A stretch of 64,000 nucleotides of DNA from Pseudomonas sp. P818 (GTDB taxonomy: Bacteria > Pseudomonadota > Gammaproteobacteria > Pseudomonadales > Pseudomonadaceae): assembly GCF_000418555.1 (NCBI RefSeq), contig NZ_ATKM01000017.1:247445-311444 (forward strand), written 5' to 3'. Below are positions 1 to 8,574 of this stretch, one piece after another. Position 1 is the stretch's first letter, and every line of letters begins with the position of its first letter. The notes below the pieces were generated by a model. It had not been told where the DNA came from, made no database searches, and saw nothing but the letters and a program-made list of their open reading frames with translations. The position numbers were made by a program, and so were the translations under genes.

Positions 1-490
1 TGTACAAGAGGCGGTTACGATTGATCTGCAACGCCTCTTCGCGATAACGCGGATTGCCCATGGCCATACGCTCGAAATCCGGCCCGAGCAGAAAGCGGGC
101 GCGCTGGAAGGCGCTCACGGAATACCGGCCAAGATCAGCAACACGCTCAATCCGGTAGCCACGTCTGGCCAGCGCGACCGCAGCGTTGTGATAGTGGATA
201 TAAACGTTCGAGTAAAAGGCCTCCACCCCGCTGCGCTCATGGGTGGTGGTGATGGCGTCGATCTCGCCACGCCGCAGCATCAGGTGCAGGCGCTCCATAG
301 GCGCGTAATAGGCGGTCAGTTCGAAACCGGCGTTGGCCGCGGCACGCGCCACGATCTCGTATTCCAGGCCCCGCGGCTCACCCTCGAAGACGTAAGGCGG
401 CTTGTGCGTACCGAAGCCAACGTGCAGCACCTGCGCCGCATCCGCCACGCTCAGGCATGCCAATATCAAGCCCACCCACCATCTGACCAT
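1..490 (-). CDS. Periplasmic solute-binding protein, family 3 (partial, 3' end off window)
   Basis: The frame is open from the ATG at 490 to the window edge, so the C-terminus is missing. About 163 codons are visible. A short hydrophobic signal peptide (first ~19 residues, ending near ADA) precedes a mature start typical of amino-acid-type SBP_bac_3 proteins: HVGFGTHKPPYVF, then GLEYEIVARAAANAGF and a segment of the type RGEIDAITTT that lines the ligand pocket. It would act in the periplasm. No permease or ATPase gene is next to it, so it may be a stand-alone sensor or binding protein rather than part of a transporter. GGGGTAGGCG sits just before the ATG. The ligand cannot be predicted. Confidence 0.8.
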   Translation of the reverse strand, partial: MVRWWVGLILACLSVADAAQVLHVGFGTHKPPYVFEGEPRGLEYEIVARAAANAGFELTAYYAPMERLHLMLRRGEIDAITTTHERSGVEAFYSNVYIHYHNAAVALARRGYRIERVADLGRYSVSAFQRARFLLGPDFERMAMGNPRYREEALQINRNRLLY

Positions 491-636
491 CGCCTACCCC
501 GCTATCGAACCTGCCAGAGCATAGACGGCTGGCCGCCTCCATAACCAGAGTGGATGCCGGCCGATTCATTCCGCTTTGCCCTATCGCGGCTAGACTGGCT
601 GCACGCATTTTGCGCCCGACTTCAGGAGATCAGACC

Positions 637-1614
637 ATGCTCAAAGCCGAATACCAGCATCGCGGCCCGGTGCCACAGGACGTCATCAGCGCGGTGCCCT
701 TGCAGCTGCCGGAGCCCGCCGCCGGGCAGGTGCGGGTCAAGGTGCTGGCTGCGCCAATCAACCCATCCGACGTGCTGACCCTGACCGGCGCCTACGGCAT
801 GCTGCCGCCACTGCCTGCGGTCGGTGGCAATGAAGGCGTCGGCAAGGTCGAAGCGCTCGGCGAAGGCGTCAGCAATTTCAAGGTCGGCCAGACCGTGCTG
901 CTGCCGGTGGGCTGCGGCACCTGGGTCACCGCCATGAACGCAGCGGCAGACAAGCTCATCCCTCTGCCGGACGCCGACCCGCAGCAGTTGGCCATGCTTA
1001 CCGTCAACCCGCCGACCGCCTCGCTGCTGCTGAGCGAGTTCGTCGACCTCAAGCCGGGCGACTGGGTGATCCAGAACGCCGCCAACTCGGGCGTGGGGAG
1101 CTATCTGATTCAACTGGCCAAGCTGCGCGGCTTCAAGACCATCAACGTGGTGCGACGCGAATCGGCGGTCGCCGCCGTCGAGGCCGAAGGCGGCGATCTG
1201 GTACTGGTGGACGGCCCGGACCTGGCCAAGCGTGTGCGTGCAGCCACTGGCGGCGCGGAAGTACGTCTGGGCATCGATGCCGTAGGTGGCGCCAGCACCG
1301 ATCACATCGCCGCGGCCCTGGCCAACGGCGGTGTGCTGGTGAACTACGGCATGATGAGCGGCCAGCCCTGCCAGGTTTCGCCTGCCTCCTTCGTGTTCCG
1401 CGACGTCACCCTGCGCGGCTTCTGGCTGGCCAAGTGGTTCCAGCAGGCCAGCCAGGCGCAGCAGATGAAGGTGTTCGGCGAATTGGTACAGTTGATCGCC
1501 AGCGGCAAGCTGAAGACGCGCGTTGCGGCCACCTACGATCTGGCACACATCAAGGATGCCGTGGCGGCAGCCGCCAGCGGCGAGCGTGACGGCAAGATTT
1601 TGCTGGTGCCTTGA
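637..1614 (+). CDS. MDR-family zinc-independent reductase, 2-enoyl thioester reductase-like
   Basis: 325-residue medium-chain dehydrogenase/reductase. The start at 637 is chosen because AGGAG lies nine bases upstream; the frame is open further 5' but without a site. It resembles the MECR/Etr1 branch: INPSD (41-45), GAYG with the likely catalytic Tyr53, GNEGVG (64-69), GCGTW (92-96), the nucleotide-binding segment NAANSGVG (147-154), and VVRRE (171-175), whose arginines favour NADPH. No structural or catalytic zinc cysteines are seen. Such enzymes reduce the double bond of enoyl thioesters or quinones/enones with NADPH. The exact substrate is unresolved; quinone oxidoreductase is the alternative. 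It stands alone. Confidence 0.85.
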   Translation: MLKAEYQHRGPVPQDVISAVPLQLPEPAAGQVRVKVLAAPINPSDVLTLTGAYGMLPPLPAVGGNEGVGKVEALGEGVSNFKVGQTVLLPVGCGTWVTAMNAAADKLIPLPDADPQQLAMLTVNPPTASLLLSEFVDLKPGDWVIQNAANSGVGSYLIQLAKLRGFKTINVVRRESAVAAVEAEGGDLVLVDGPDLAKRVRAATGGAEVRLGIDAVGGASTDHIAAALANGGVLVNYGMMSGQPCQVSPASFVFRDVTLRGFWLAKWFQQASQAQQMKVFGELVQLIASGKLKTRVAATYDLAHIKDAVAAAASGERDGKILLVP

Positions 1615-2023
1615 TGCCGCGGGTGATTGGTGCGCGCAGCGCCCCCTGACTCCGACGTTCAAACGGTGCGCCTACCTCCTGAGGGCGCGCCGTTCACCGG
1701 CCCACCGCGATAAGGCGGCCCGCCTCTCATGCACATCAATGCGCATTGCACCCGCAGCATTGGCGCCATGCTCCTCGGCCTGAAACCGGCTGACGCACAT
1801 CCATGTCCTTACCCCCAACGCGCCTGCAGCCACAGCCCTGGTTTGTGCAAGCCAATGTAGGCAGATGCCACCCAGCCTGATAGCCGGCAGACATGAGGCA
1901 GAAGGCTCTATTCCGTGCTAGAACAATGGAGCTGGTCATCTTTTGACCAATGCCCGACTGACTGGCAAAGTAAGCCCGTAACTCATCGAATTGGACACTC
2001 ACACCGCCGCAAGGCGGGGGGAG
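1615..2023. other. 409-bp intergenic region, no gene seen
   Basis: There is no convincing coding frame on either strand. Just upstream of the c-di-GMP gene is a short inverted repeat, TGGTCA (1933-1938) and TGACCA (1944-1949). The second arm overlaps a TTGACC that could be a -35 element. It may be the promoter/operator of the downstream gene, but the -10 is unclear. Confidence 0.4.
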
Positions 2024-4210
2024 ATGGCTATGGAAGGATTCTCGATCCGCTTTCTTGTCGATCTGCCCGAACAGGGGCAGCTTCTCCTCGACTGCCGACA
2101 CGACCCCTGGCTGGTGGCTCTGTCTTACGTCATCGCCAGTGTCGGCAGCCTCAGCACCCTGACCATCGCCCGGCATCTCGAGCAGGTGCAAAGACGCAGC
2201 ATGCGCCTGGTCTGGGGGCTACTCGGCGGGCTGTGTCTGGCAGGCGCAATCTGGTCCATGCATTTCATTGGCATGCTGGCGTTCCAGGCGCCGGTCGCCA
2301 TCAGCTACGACCTCGCCATCACCATCCTGTCGCTTCTGGTGGCGCTCGGCGCCGCCCTCCTTGCCCTCTACTACATGGCCATGCCACGCCCCGGGCTGAG
2401 TCGCCAGTTGCTGGCGGCCGTGATCATCGGCCTGGGCATCAGCGCCATGCATTACAGCGGCATGGCGGCGATTCGCTCCGCGGCCCAGGCCTACTACCAC
2501 GGTGGCCTGTTCACCCTGTCCATCGTCATCGCCATCAGCGCCAGCTTCGCAGCGCTGCTGCTCAACCGCTACGTACGCCACGGTTCGCAGAAGCGCCAAC
2601 GCTGGATGATGGTTTCCGCGGCGCTGGTGATGGGCGCAGCCATCGCCTCCATGCACTACACCGGTATGGCCGCGCTCAATCTGCTGGTGCCGGAAGGTAC
2701 GCCGCTGCAACTGCGCAGCGCCGACAACAGCGTGCAACTGGTGCTGATCGTCGCTTCCATCACTCTGCTGATTCTCAGCCTGAGCCTGGCGGCGGCCTGG
2801 ATCGGCAGAAAGCTCGATGACAAGGAGCGTGACCTGCAACGGGTCAATACCCTGCTGGTACAGCTCGATCAGGCCAAGGCCTCGCTGGAACAGGTAGCGC
2901 ATTTCGACCCGCTGACCGAGTTGCTCAATCGCCGCGGTTTCAACCGGGTATTCGCCGCCACGCTGGAAGAACATGCGGTGACCGGGCGCACCCTGGCGGT
3001 GATGTTTCTCGATGTCGACCACTTCAAGCGCATCAATGACAGCCTTGGTCACGATGCCGGTGACGAATTGCTGCGCGTGGTGGCTCAACGCATTCGCGGC
3101 GCACTGCGTGAACGCGACATCATTGCGCGCTTCGGCGGCGACGAGTTCTGCGTGGTCGCCAGCCTCGACAGCAGTGCGGACCCGCGCGCCCTGGCCGCGC
3201 GCATGCTGGAGCAGATGAAGGAGCCGATCAGCCTGGCCGGACGCAGGATCGTGATGACCAGCAGCGTCGGCATCAGCCTGTTCCCACAGGACGGCAGCAG
3301 CGCCGAGGAGCTGCTCAAGCACGCCGATCTGGCGCTCTATCAATCCAAGGGCAGCGGGCGCAATGTGGTGCATTTCTTCAACCCGCACCTGAAGCAAAAA
3401 GCCTCGTACGAGCTGCAACTGGAGGAAGACCTGCGCCAAACCCTGCTGCAGGACAATGGCCTGCTGCTCTACTACCAGCCGATCATCGATCTGCGCAGTG
3501 GTGCATTGAGCAAGCTCGAAGCCCTGGTGCGCTGGCATCATCCACAGCACGGTCTGCTCACCCCGGAGCGCTTCATCGCCATCGCCGAGGCCAACGGTTT
3601 CATCGATCAGCTGGACAACTGGGTGCTGCGCCGGGCCTGTCTCGACCTCAACGCCCTGGAACAGATGGGCTATCCGGGACTGAAGATCGCGGTCAACTGC
3701 TCGGCGCTCAATCTGGCCAATGATCAGTTGCCGGGTCGCATCGAACAGCTGCTCGACACGACCCGCTGCCCCGCTCACTGCCTGGAGCTGGAGGTCACCG
3801 AAAGCGCGCTGCTGAGCAACATCAACCGCGCCATCGGCATCCTGGAAAACATCCGCTCGCTGGGCCTGAGCCTGTCCATCGACGATTTCGGCACCGGTTA
3901 TTCATCCCTCGCCTATTTGCGGCGGTTGCCGCTGGATACGCTGAAGGTGGACCGCTCCTTCATTCAGGACGTGGCCAATTCCAGCCAGGATCGCGAAATC
4001 GTCCATGCCATCATCGCCATGGCCCACGCCCTGCATCTGAAGGTCGTCGCCGAAGGTGTGGAAACCGCCGAGCAGCTGGCGTTCCTGCAGCAGCGCGACT
4101 GCGATCAGGTACAAGGTTATCTGTTCAGCAAACCGGTACCGCTGGAAGAAATCCTGGCCCGCTTCCCTCCGCATTACCGGCCGCTGGAACGGGTGGCAGC
4201 AAGGTCTTGA
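2024..4210 (+). CDS. MHYT-GGDEF-EAL membrane c-di-GMP signalling protein
   Basis: 728 residues. The N-terminal integral-membrane MHYT domain carries three signature motifs, MHFIGM (~79), AMHYSGM (~141) and MHYTGM (~210), proposed in the family to bind a metal and sense a diatomic gas. It is followed by GGDEF, intact as RFGGDEF (~371), with an RxxD inhibitory site (RERD) exactly five residues upstream. The C-terminal EAL domain is intact at EAL (~498), DDFGTGYSS and VVAEGVET. Both cyclase and phosphodiesterase activities look possible. A GGGGGAG run lies before two candidate ATGs, 2024 and 2030; 2030 has the better spacing (GGGGAG seven bases away). It is monocistronic. Confidence 0.95.
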   Translation: MAMEGFSIRFLVDLPEQGQLLLDCRHDPWLVALSYVIASVGSLSTLTIARHLEQVQRRSMRLVWGLLGGLCLAGAIWSMHFIGMLAFQAPVAISYDLAITILSLLVALGAALLALYYMAMPRPGLSRQLLAAVIIGLGISAMHYSGMAAIRSAAQAYYHGGLFTLSIVIAISASFAALLLNRYVRHGSQKRQRWMMVSAALVMGAAIASMHYTGMAALNLLVPEGTPLQLRSADNSVQLVLIVASITLLILSLSLAAAWIGRKLDDKERDLQRVNTLLVQLDQAKASLEQVAHFDPLTELLNRRGFNRVFAATLEEHAVTGRTLAVMFLDVDHFKRINDSLGHDAGDELLRVVAQRIRGALRERDIIARFGGDEFCVVASLDSSADPRALAARMLEQMKEPISLAGRRIVMTSSVGISLFPQDGSSAEELLKHADLALYQSKGSGRNVVHFFNPHLKQKASYELQLEEDLRQTLLQDNGLLLYYQPIIDLRSGALSKLEALVRWHHPQHGLLTPERFIAIAEANGFIDQLDNWVLRRACLDLNALEQMGYPGLKIAVNCSALNLANDQLPGRIEQLLDTTRCPAHCLELEVTESALLSNINRAIGILENIRSLGLSLSIDDFGTGYSSLAYLRRLPLDTLKVDRSFIQDVANSSQDREIVHAIIAMAHALHLKVVAEGVETAEQLAFLQQRDCDQVQGYLFSKPVPLEEILARFPPHYRPLERVAARS

Positions 4211-4231
4211 GCCTTCGCCCAGAGCGAAGAC

Positions 4232-4290
4232 TCGCCGCTAAGGCGCCTCCTGCAAGCAGTTGTGCAGCCCTGTGGGAGGAGCTTCAGCGA
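4232..4290. repeat. Degenerate REP-like inverted repeat
   Basis: Two arms, about 4232-4253 (TCGCCGCTAAGGCGCCTCC...) and 4271-4290 (TGTGGGAGGAGCTTCAGCGA), are imperfect inverted copies of the Pseudomonas REP motif of the GTGGGAGCGGCTTCAGCCGCGA type. A separate 6-bp stem, CTTCGC/GCGAAG (4213-4229), precedes them. They lie between the convergent ends of the GGDEF-EAL gene and hyi. Confidence 0.5.
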
Positions 4291-4308
4291 CAAAGGCACG
4301 CCTGCCCC

Positions 4309-5088
4309 TCAAGTCCTGAATGCCTGCAACCAGCCCAGACTCGCCTGCGTACCCGCCTCACCCGGTTTGTATTCGGCGCCCAGCCAAGCGCTGTAACCGC
4401 TGTCACGTAAAGCACCGAGCAGCGCCGGGAACGCCAGCTCCCCCGTACCTGGCGCGCCGCGCCCCGGCACATCGGCGAACTGCACATGACCGATGCGCCC
4501 CGCCAGCAGGCGCATGCCGGCGGCCACGTCCAGCCCCTGACGCGCCATGTGATAGAGGTCGTACTGTGCGGCCAGATTCGGGTGATCGACCGCACGCAGC
4601 AGCTCATCGAGATGCTCCGGCGTGTTGATCAAAAAGCCCGGCATGTCGATGGGGTTGATCGCCTCCACCAACACGCGGATGCCCAAGGTCGCGAAGGCCT
4701 CGGCGCTCTTACGCAAGTTGGCGGCCAGGCAATCCAGAGCCTGCTCGCGGTTCACGCCTTCGGCCAGGCGCCCCGGCAGCACGTTGATGCAGGCCGGGCG
4801 CACCATGGCGGCGTAGGTCAATGCCTCCTGCAGCGCAGCGTCGAACTCGGCCTGGCGCGCCGGCACGCTGGCCAGGCCGGGGCCGCCCGTCATCAGGTCA
4901 CCTGCCGGCACGTTGATCAGCACCAGCGGCAGGCCGCTGAGTTCGAGCACCTCTTTCAGTGCTATGGCCGGCAGCTCGTAGGGAAACTGGATTTCCACGC
5001 CATCGAACCCCGCGCGCATCGCCGCCAGCACACGCTCGCGCAGCGGCAGTTCGGTGAACAGCATGGACAGGTTGGCGGCGATCTTCAT
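4309..5088 (-). CDS. hyi: Hydroxypyruvate isomerase
   Basis: 259-residue TIM-barrel isomerase of the AP-endonuclease-2-like superfamily. It interconverts hydroxypyruvate and tartronate semialdehyde in glyoxylate/allantoin assimilation. Family features: MKIAANLSMLFTELP at the N-terminus, GFDGVEIQFPYE, VEAINPIDMPGF with the likely metal-binding/catalytic Glu, QYDLYHMARQG, and GHVQFADVPGRGAPGTGE. The start at 5088 is preferred over 5094: its ATG overlaps the TGA of glxR as ATGA and GGGAG lies eight bases upstream. It forms an operon with glxR. The expected partner, glyoxylate carboligase, is not next to it. Confidence 0.93.
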   Translation of the reverse strand: MKIAANLSMLFTELPLRERVLAAMRAGFDGVEIQFPYELPAIALKEVLELSGLPLVLINVPAGDLMTGGPGLASVPARQAEFDAALQEALTYAAMVRPACINVLPGRLAEGVNREQALDCLAANLRKSAEAFATLGIRVLVEAINPIDMPGFLINTPEHLDELLRAVDHPNLAAQYDLYHMARQGLDVAAGMRLLAGRIGHVQFADVPGRGAPGTGELAFPALLGALRDSGYSAWLGAEYKPGEAGTQASLGWLQAFRT

Positions 5089-5975
5089 GGGCATTGCTCC
5101 CGCAGCATTTCCACAAGGGTGGCAGGGTCGCGCTCAAGAAAGCCCTGACTGCCGTGCAGACGCATCAGCTGCGCGGCCAGGCCGCTCATGGGCGTGGCAC
5201 TGCCCTGCTCACGGGATAGTTTGATCGCGGTGTCGAGGTCCTTGAGCAGCGTGCGCACGTGCCACTTGATCGGCTCGAACTGGCTGGCGGCCATCTGCGG
5301 GGCGAGAATCTGCAGCGGTTTGGAATCGGCGAAGCCTCCGGCCAGCGCCGGTGCGATCAGGCTGGCATCGACACCAGCGCGCTCGGCCAGCGCCACCACT
5401 TCGGCGATCACCAGGGCGTTGCAGGCTACGATCATCTGGTTGCACACCTTGGTCACCTGCCCGGCGCCCACCTCGCCCATGCGCGTCAGGCGCTGGCCCA
5501 GATGCGCCAGCACCGGGCGCACACGCTCCACGTCCTCTTCACGGCCGCCGGCCATGATCGCCAGCGTGCCGGCCTCGGCGCCGGGCGTGCCGCCGGACAC
5601 CGGTGCATCCACCCAGCGCATGCCGGTACGTGCTTCCAGTTCGGCTGCCATCTCACGGGTGGCCGCCGGTTCCAGGCTGGAGAAATCCACCAGCAACTGT
5701 CCCGGCCGCGCGCCCTCGACGATGCCGCCCGGGCCGAACACCACCTCGCGCACCACCTCGGTATTGGCCAGGCAGAGCATCATCACACTGGCATCGCGAC
5801 ACAGTTCGGCGGGGTTCTCCACGCGATGCGCACCCAGCTCCAGCAGCGGCGCGCACTTGTCCGGCGTGCGGTTCCAGAGGGTCAGCGGGTAGCCTGCGGC
5901 AAGCAGGCGGCGGGTCATCGGCAGGCCCATCAGGCCGATCCCGGCAAAGGCCAGGGCGGGCAGCGCAGCGGTCAT
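5085..5975 (-). CDS. glxR: 2-hydroxy-3-oxopropionate (tartronate semialdehyde) reductase
   Basis: 296-residue member of the beta-hydroxyacid dehydrogenase family. It reduces tartronate semialdehyde to glycerate with NAD(P)H. Visible motifs: the Rossmann start FAGIGLMGLPMTRRLLAAGY, the substrate loop DAPVSGGTPGAEAGTL, and the catalytic-lysine region GQVTKVCNQMIVACN. The start at 5975 is set by GGAG eight bases upstream, eight codons inside the open frame. It overlaps hyi by four bases, and translational coupling is likely. Close relatives (garR, mmsB-type) share the fold; the hyi neighbour decides for GlxR. Confidence 0.92.
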   Translation of the reverse strand: MTAALPALAFAGIGLMGLPMTRRLLAAGYPLTLWNRTPDKCAPLLELGAHRVENPAELCRDASVMMLCLANTEVVREVVFGPGGIVEGARPGQLLVDFSSLEPAATREMAAELEARTGMRWVDAPVSGGTPGAEAGTLAIMAGGREEDVERVRPVLAHLGQRLTRMGEVGAGQVTKVCNQMIVACNALVIAEVVALAERAGVDASLIAPALAGGFADSKPLQILAPQMAASQFEPIKWHVRTLLKDLDTAIKLSREQGSATPMSGLAAQLMRLHGSQGFLERDPATLVEMLREQCP

Positions 5976-6037
5976 CGAACGGCTCCAGGCAGTTGGCATC
6001 GAGGCAGCATCTTAACCTCGGTTTCGCCATCTGCGTG

Positions 6038-6066
6038 CTGCAAGGGCAGCGCCGGGCCACTATACT
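6038..6066 (+). promoter_or_regulatory. Candidate sigma-70 promoter of the ABC transporter operon
   Basis: TATACT (6061-6066) is a good -10 hexamer, 38 bases before the ATG at 6105. The -35 (CTGCAA at 6038-6043, 17-base spacer) is weak, so the call rests mainly on the -10. Confidence 0.4.
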
Positions 6067-6104
6067 CCGCGCGCCTTCCCCGCTATTGAACCGGAGAATC
6101 CGAC

Positions 6105-6956
6105 ATGTTCAAGAACACCCTGGCGCTCGCCGCCGGCATCGCCCTGTCCGTATCTGCTGTATTCGCGCAAGCCGCCGACGTCCTCAAGGTCTCGGCCATC
6201 CCCGACGAAGCCCCCACCGAACTGCTGCGCAAGTTCAAGCCACTGGGCGCCTACCTGGAACAGGAACTGGGCATGAAGGTGGAGTTCGTGCCCGTGGCCG
6301 ACTACGCCGCCGTGGTCGAGGCGCTGGCCGCCGACCGTATCGACATGGCCTGGCTGGGCGGCTTCACCTTCGTCCAGGCACACCTGAAGACCGGCAACGC
6401 CGTACCGCTGGTACAGCGTGAGCAGGACGCCGAATTCACCAGCAAGTTCATCACCTCCGACCCGGCGGTGAAATCGCTGCAGGACCTCAAGGGCAAGACC
6501 TTCGCCTTCGGCTCGGTGTCCTCCACCTCCGGCAGCCTGATGCCGCGCTACTTCATGCTGCAGGACGGCATCAAGCCGGAAGACTTCTTCAGCCGCGTGG
6601 CCTATTCCGGCGCTCACGACGCCACCGCAGCCTGGGTGCAGGCCGGCAAGGCCGACGCCGGCGTGCTCAATGCCTCGGTATGGCAGAAGCTGGTCGATGG
6701 CGGCAAGGTCGACACCGACAAGGTCAAGGTCTTCGCCACCACCCCGACCTACTACGACTACAACTGGACCGTGCGCGGCAACCTCGACGCCGACCTGCAG
6801 GCGAAGATCAAGAGCGCCTTCCTCGCCCTCGACCCGGCCAAGCCCGAGCACAAGGCGATTCTCGACCTGCAGGCCGCCAGCCGCTTCATCGAGACCAAGC
6901 CTGAAAACTACCAAGGCATCGAGGAAGCCGCTCGCGCCGCCGGCCTGCTCAAGTGA
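6105..6956 (+). CDS. PhnD-family periplasmic oxyanion-binding protein (putative selenate/phosphonate ABC transporter)
   Basis: 283 residues with a clear signal peptide (cleavage near QAADVLK, ~24). The mature protein has the PhnD/type-2 periplasmic fold: VSAIPDEAPTELLRKFKPL, YAAVVEALAADRIDMAWLGG and SVSSTSGSLMPRYF, where serines and Thr near residue 140 would hold a tetrahedral oxyanion. The IPDEAPTE signature matches what I recall of the branch annotated as putative selenate-binding protein. Phosphonate or phosphite is the alternative. It is the first gene of a four-gene operon with ATPase and two permeases; its TGA overlaps the GTG of the next gene. CCGGAGAA is a good ribosome site. Confidence 0.85.
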   Translation: MFKNTLALAAGIALSVSAVFAQAADVLKVSAIPDEAPTELLRKFKPLGAYLEQELGMKVEFVPVADYAAVVEALAADRIDMAWLGGFTFVQAHLKTGNAVPLVQREQDAEFTSKFITSDPAVKSLQDLKGKTFAFGSVSSTSGSLMPRYFMLQDGIKPEDFFSRVAYSGAHDATAAWVQAGKADAGVLNASVWQKLVDGGKVDTDKVKVFATTPTYYDYNWTVRGNLDADLQAKIKSAFLALDPAKPEHKAILDLQAASRFIETKPENYQGIEEAARAAGLLK

Positions 6957-7753
6957 GCATCGCCCTGCGTGGCGTGGGCCTGGCCCACGCCAACGGCAAG
7001 GTTGCGCTGGAAAACATCGATCTTGAGGTCAGCCCCGGCGAACGGGTGGCCATCATCGGCCCCTCGGGCGCCGGCAAGACCACCCTGCTGCGCCTGCTGG
7101 CCACCAGTCTGCAACCCACGCGCGGCGAGATCGACCTGCTACAGCACAACCCCTGGCGCCTGGCTGCCCGCCAGCGCCAGCGCCTGCGTGCGCGTATCGG
7201 CCTGATCCACCAGGCGCCGCCGCTGCCGCCGCGTCAGCGCGTGGTCACCGCCGTGCTGGCCGGCAAGCTTGGCCAGTGGTCAGTGGCCAAAGGCCTGCTC
7301 AACCTGCTGCATCCGCTGGATGCCGGCGGTGCCCAGGCCGCCCTGGCGCGTCTGGATATCGCCGACAAGCTCTACCAGCGCTGCGACCAGCTCTCAGGTG
7401 GTCAGTTGCAGCGCGTCGGCATCGCCCGCGTGCTGTACCAGGCGCCGGAACTGATCCTCGCCGACGAACCGGTCTCGGCCATGGATCCGGTGCTGGCCGG
7501 CCACACCCTGGCCGTGCTCAACCGCGAGGCCGCCGAGCGCGGCATGACCCTGCTGGCCAGCCTGCATGCCGTCGAGCTGGCGCTGGCGCACTTCCCGCGG
7601 GTGATCGGTATTCGCGACGGGCGTATCGTCTTCGACCTGCCGGCCAATGAGGTACAGCCTGCCCAGCTGGAAGCGCTCTACATGAACGAGCAGCTGCAGG
7701 CCACTCCCAGCTCGCCCGTACAGCCGCAACCGACGCATATCCCGCGATGCTGA
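6953..7753 (+). CDS. PhnC-like ABC transporter ATP-binding protein
   Basis: 266-residue ABC ATPase energising the oxyanion importer at the inner face of the membrane. Walker A GPSGAGKTT (~37-45), signature LSGGQLQRVGIAR, Walker B LILADEPVSAMDP and the H-loop LLASLHAVE are all intact. The start is GTG at 6953, overlapping the upstream TGA by four bases; there is no better ATG. The 3' end overlaps the next ATG (7747) by seven bases, so the cassette is translationally coupled. The sequence is of the PhnC type. The last ~25 residues form a Pro/Gln-rich tail. Confidence 0.93.
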   Translation: MSIALRGVGLAHANGKVALENIDLEVSPGERVAIIGPSGAGKTTLLRLLATSLQPTRGEIDLLQHNPWRLAARQRQRLRARIGLIHQAPPLPPRQRVVTAVLAGKLGQWSVAKGLLNLLHPLDAGGAQAALARLDIADKLYQRCDQLSGGQLQRVGIARVLYQAPELILADEPVSAMDPVLAGHTLAVLNREAAERGMTLLASLHAVELALAHFPRVIGIRDGRIVFDLPANEVQPAQLEALYMNEQLQATPSSPVQPQPTHIPRC

Positions 7754-8574
7754 ACACCGCCCCACGCGACCCCGCCGCCCTGCCACGCCTGCTGATCACC
7801 GCGCTGGCGCTGCTGTTGCTGTGGCCGGGTCTGAGCCTGAGCGAGCTGGACCTGGCAGTGCTGGTCGATGGCGACAACACCCGCGCCATGGGCAACTTCC
7901 TCGCCGGTTTCTGGCCGCCGGCGCATGACGCCGAGTTCCTCGCCCTGCTCGGCCGCGCCACCCTGGAAACCCTGGCCATCGCCACCGCCGGCATGAGCCT
8001 GGCGCTGCTGATCGCCATACCCGCCGCGCTACTGGCCAGTCGCGCGCTGTCGCTGTCGGCCGTGCACCGCGGTGGCCGCCCGGCCTGGTGGGCGAACCTG
8101 GCACGCTGGCCGGTGCGCGGGCTGCTGATCTTCCTGCGCAGCGTGCCGGAAATCGTCTGGGCGCTGCTGTTCGTCCGCGCCGTCGGCCTCGGCCCCACGG
8201 CCGGGGTACTGGCCATCGCCATCACCTACGCCGGCATGCTGGGCAAGGTGTATGCGGAAATCTTCGAATCGGTCGACGCCCGCCCCACCCGCGCATTATT
8301 GGGTGCCGGTAGCAGCCGGTTGACCGCCTTCGCCTACGGCGTGCTGCCCAATGCCGCCGGGGAAATGCTCTCCTACACCGTGTACCGCTGGGAGTGCGCC
8401 ATCCGCGCCTCGGTGGTAATGGGCTTCGTCGGTGCCGGCGGCCTGGGCCAGCAGATCGACCTGTCGCTGCGCATGTTCGCCGGCGGCGAAGTGGCCAGCA
8501 TGCTGCTCACTTTCCTCTTGCTGGTGCTGTTGGCCGACCAGTTCAGCCGCCTGCTGCGCGCGAGGCTGACATGA
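7747..8574 (+). CDS. PhnE-like ABC transporter permease 1
   Basis: 275-residue integral-membrane subunit with a leading hydrophobic segment (LLITALALLLLWPGL) and about six predicted helices. It carries the PhnE-type cytoplasmic loop ending YRWECAIRASVVMGFVGAGGLG, which contacts the ATPase, plus SVPEIVWALLFVRAVGLGP. It overlaps the ATPase gene by seven bases and the second permease by four (ATGA at 8571). The two permeases are homologous and probably form a heterodimer. Confidence 0.9.
   Translation: MLNTAPRDPAALPRLLITALALLLLWPGLSLSELDLAVLVDGDNTRAMGNFLAGFWPPAHDAEFLALLGRATLETLAIATAGMSLALLIAIPAALLASRALSLSAVHRGGRPAWWANLARWPVRGLLIFLRSVPEIVWALLFVRAVGLGPTAGVLAIAITYAGMLGKVYAEIFESVDARPTRALLGAGSSRLTAFAYGVLPNAAGEMLSYTVYRWECAIRASVVMGFVGAGGLGQQIDLSLRMFAGGEVASMLLTFLLLVLLADQFSRLLRARLT

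Noticed and set aside
622..1662. 346-codon open frame opposite the MDR reductase gene
   Set aside because: It is a shadow of a GC-rich gene: it exactly opposes the conserved MDR motifs and has no ribosome site or recognisable domain.
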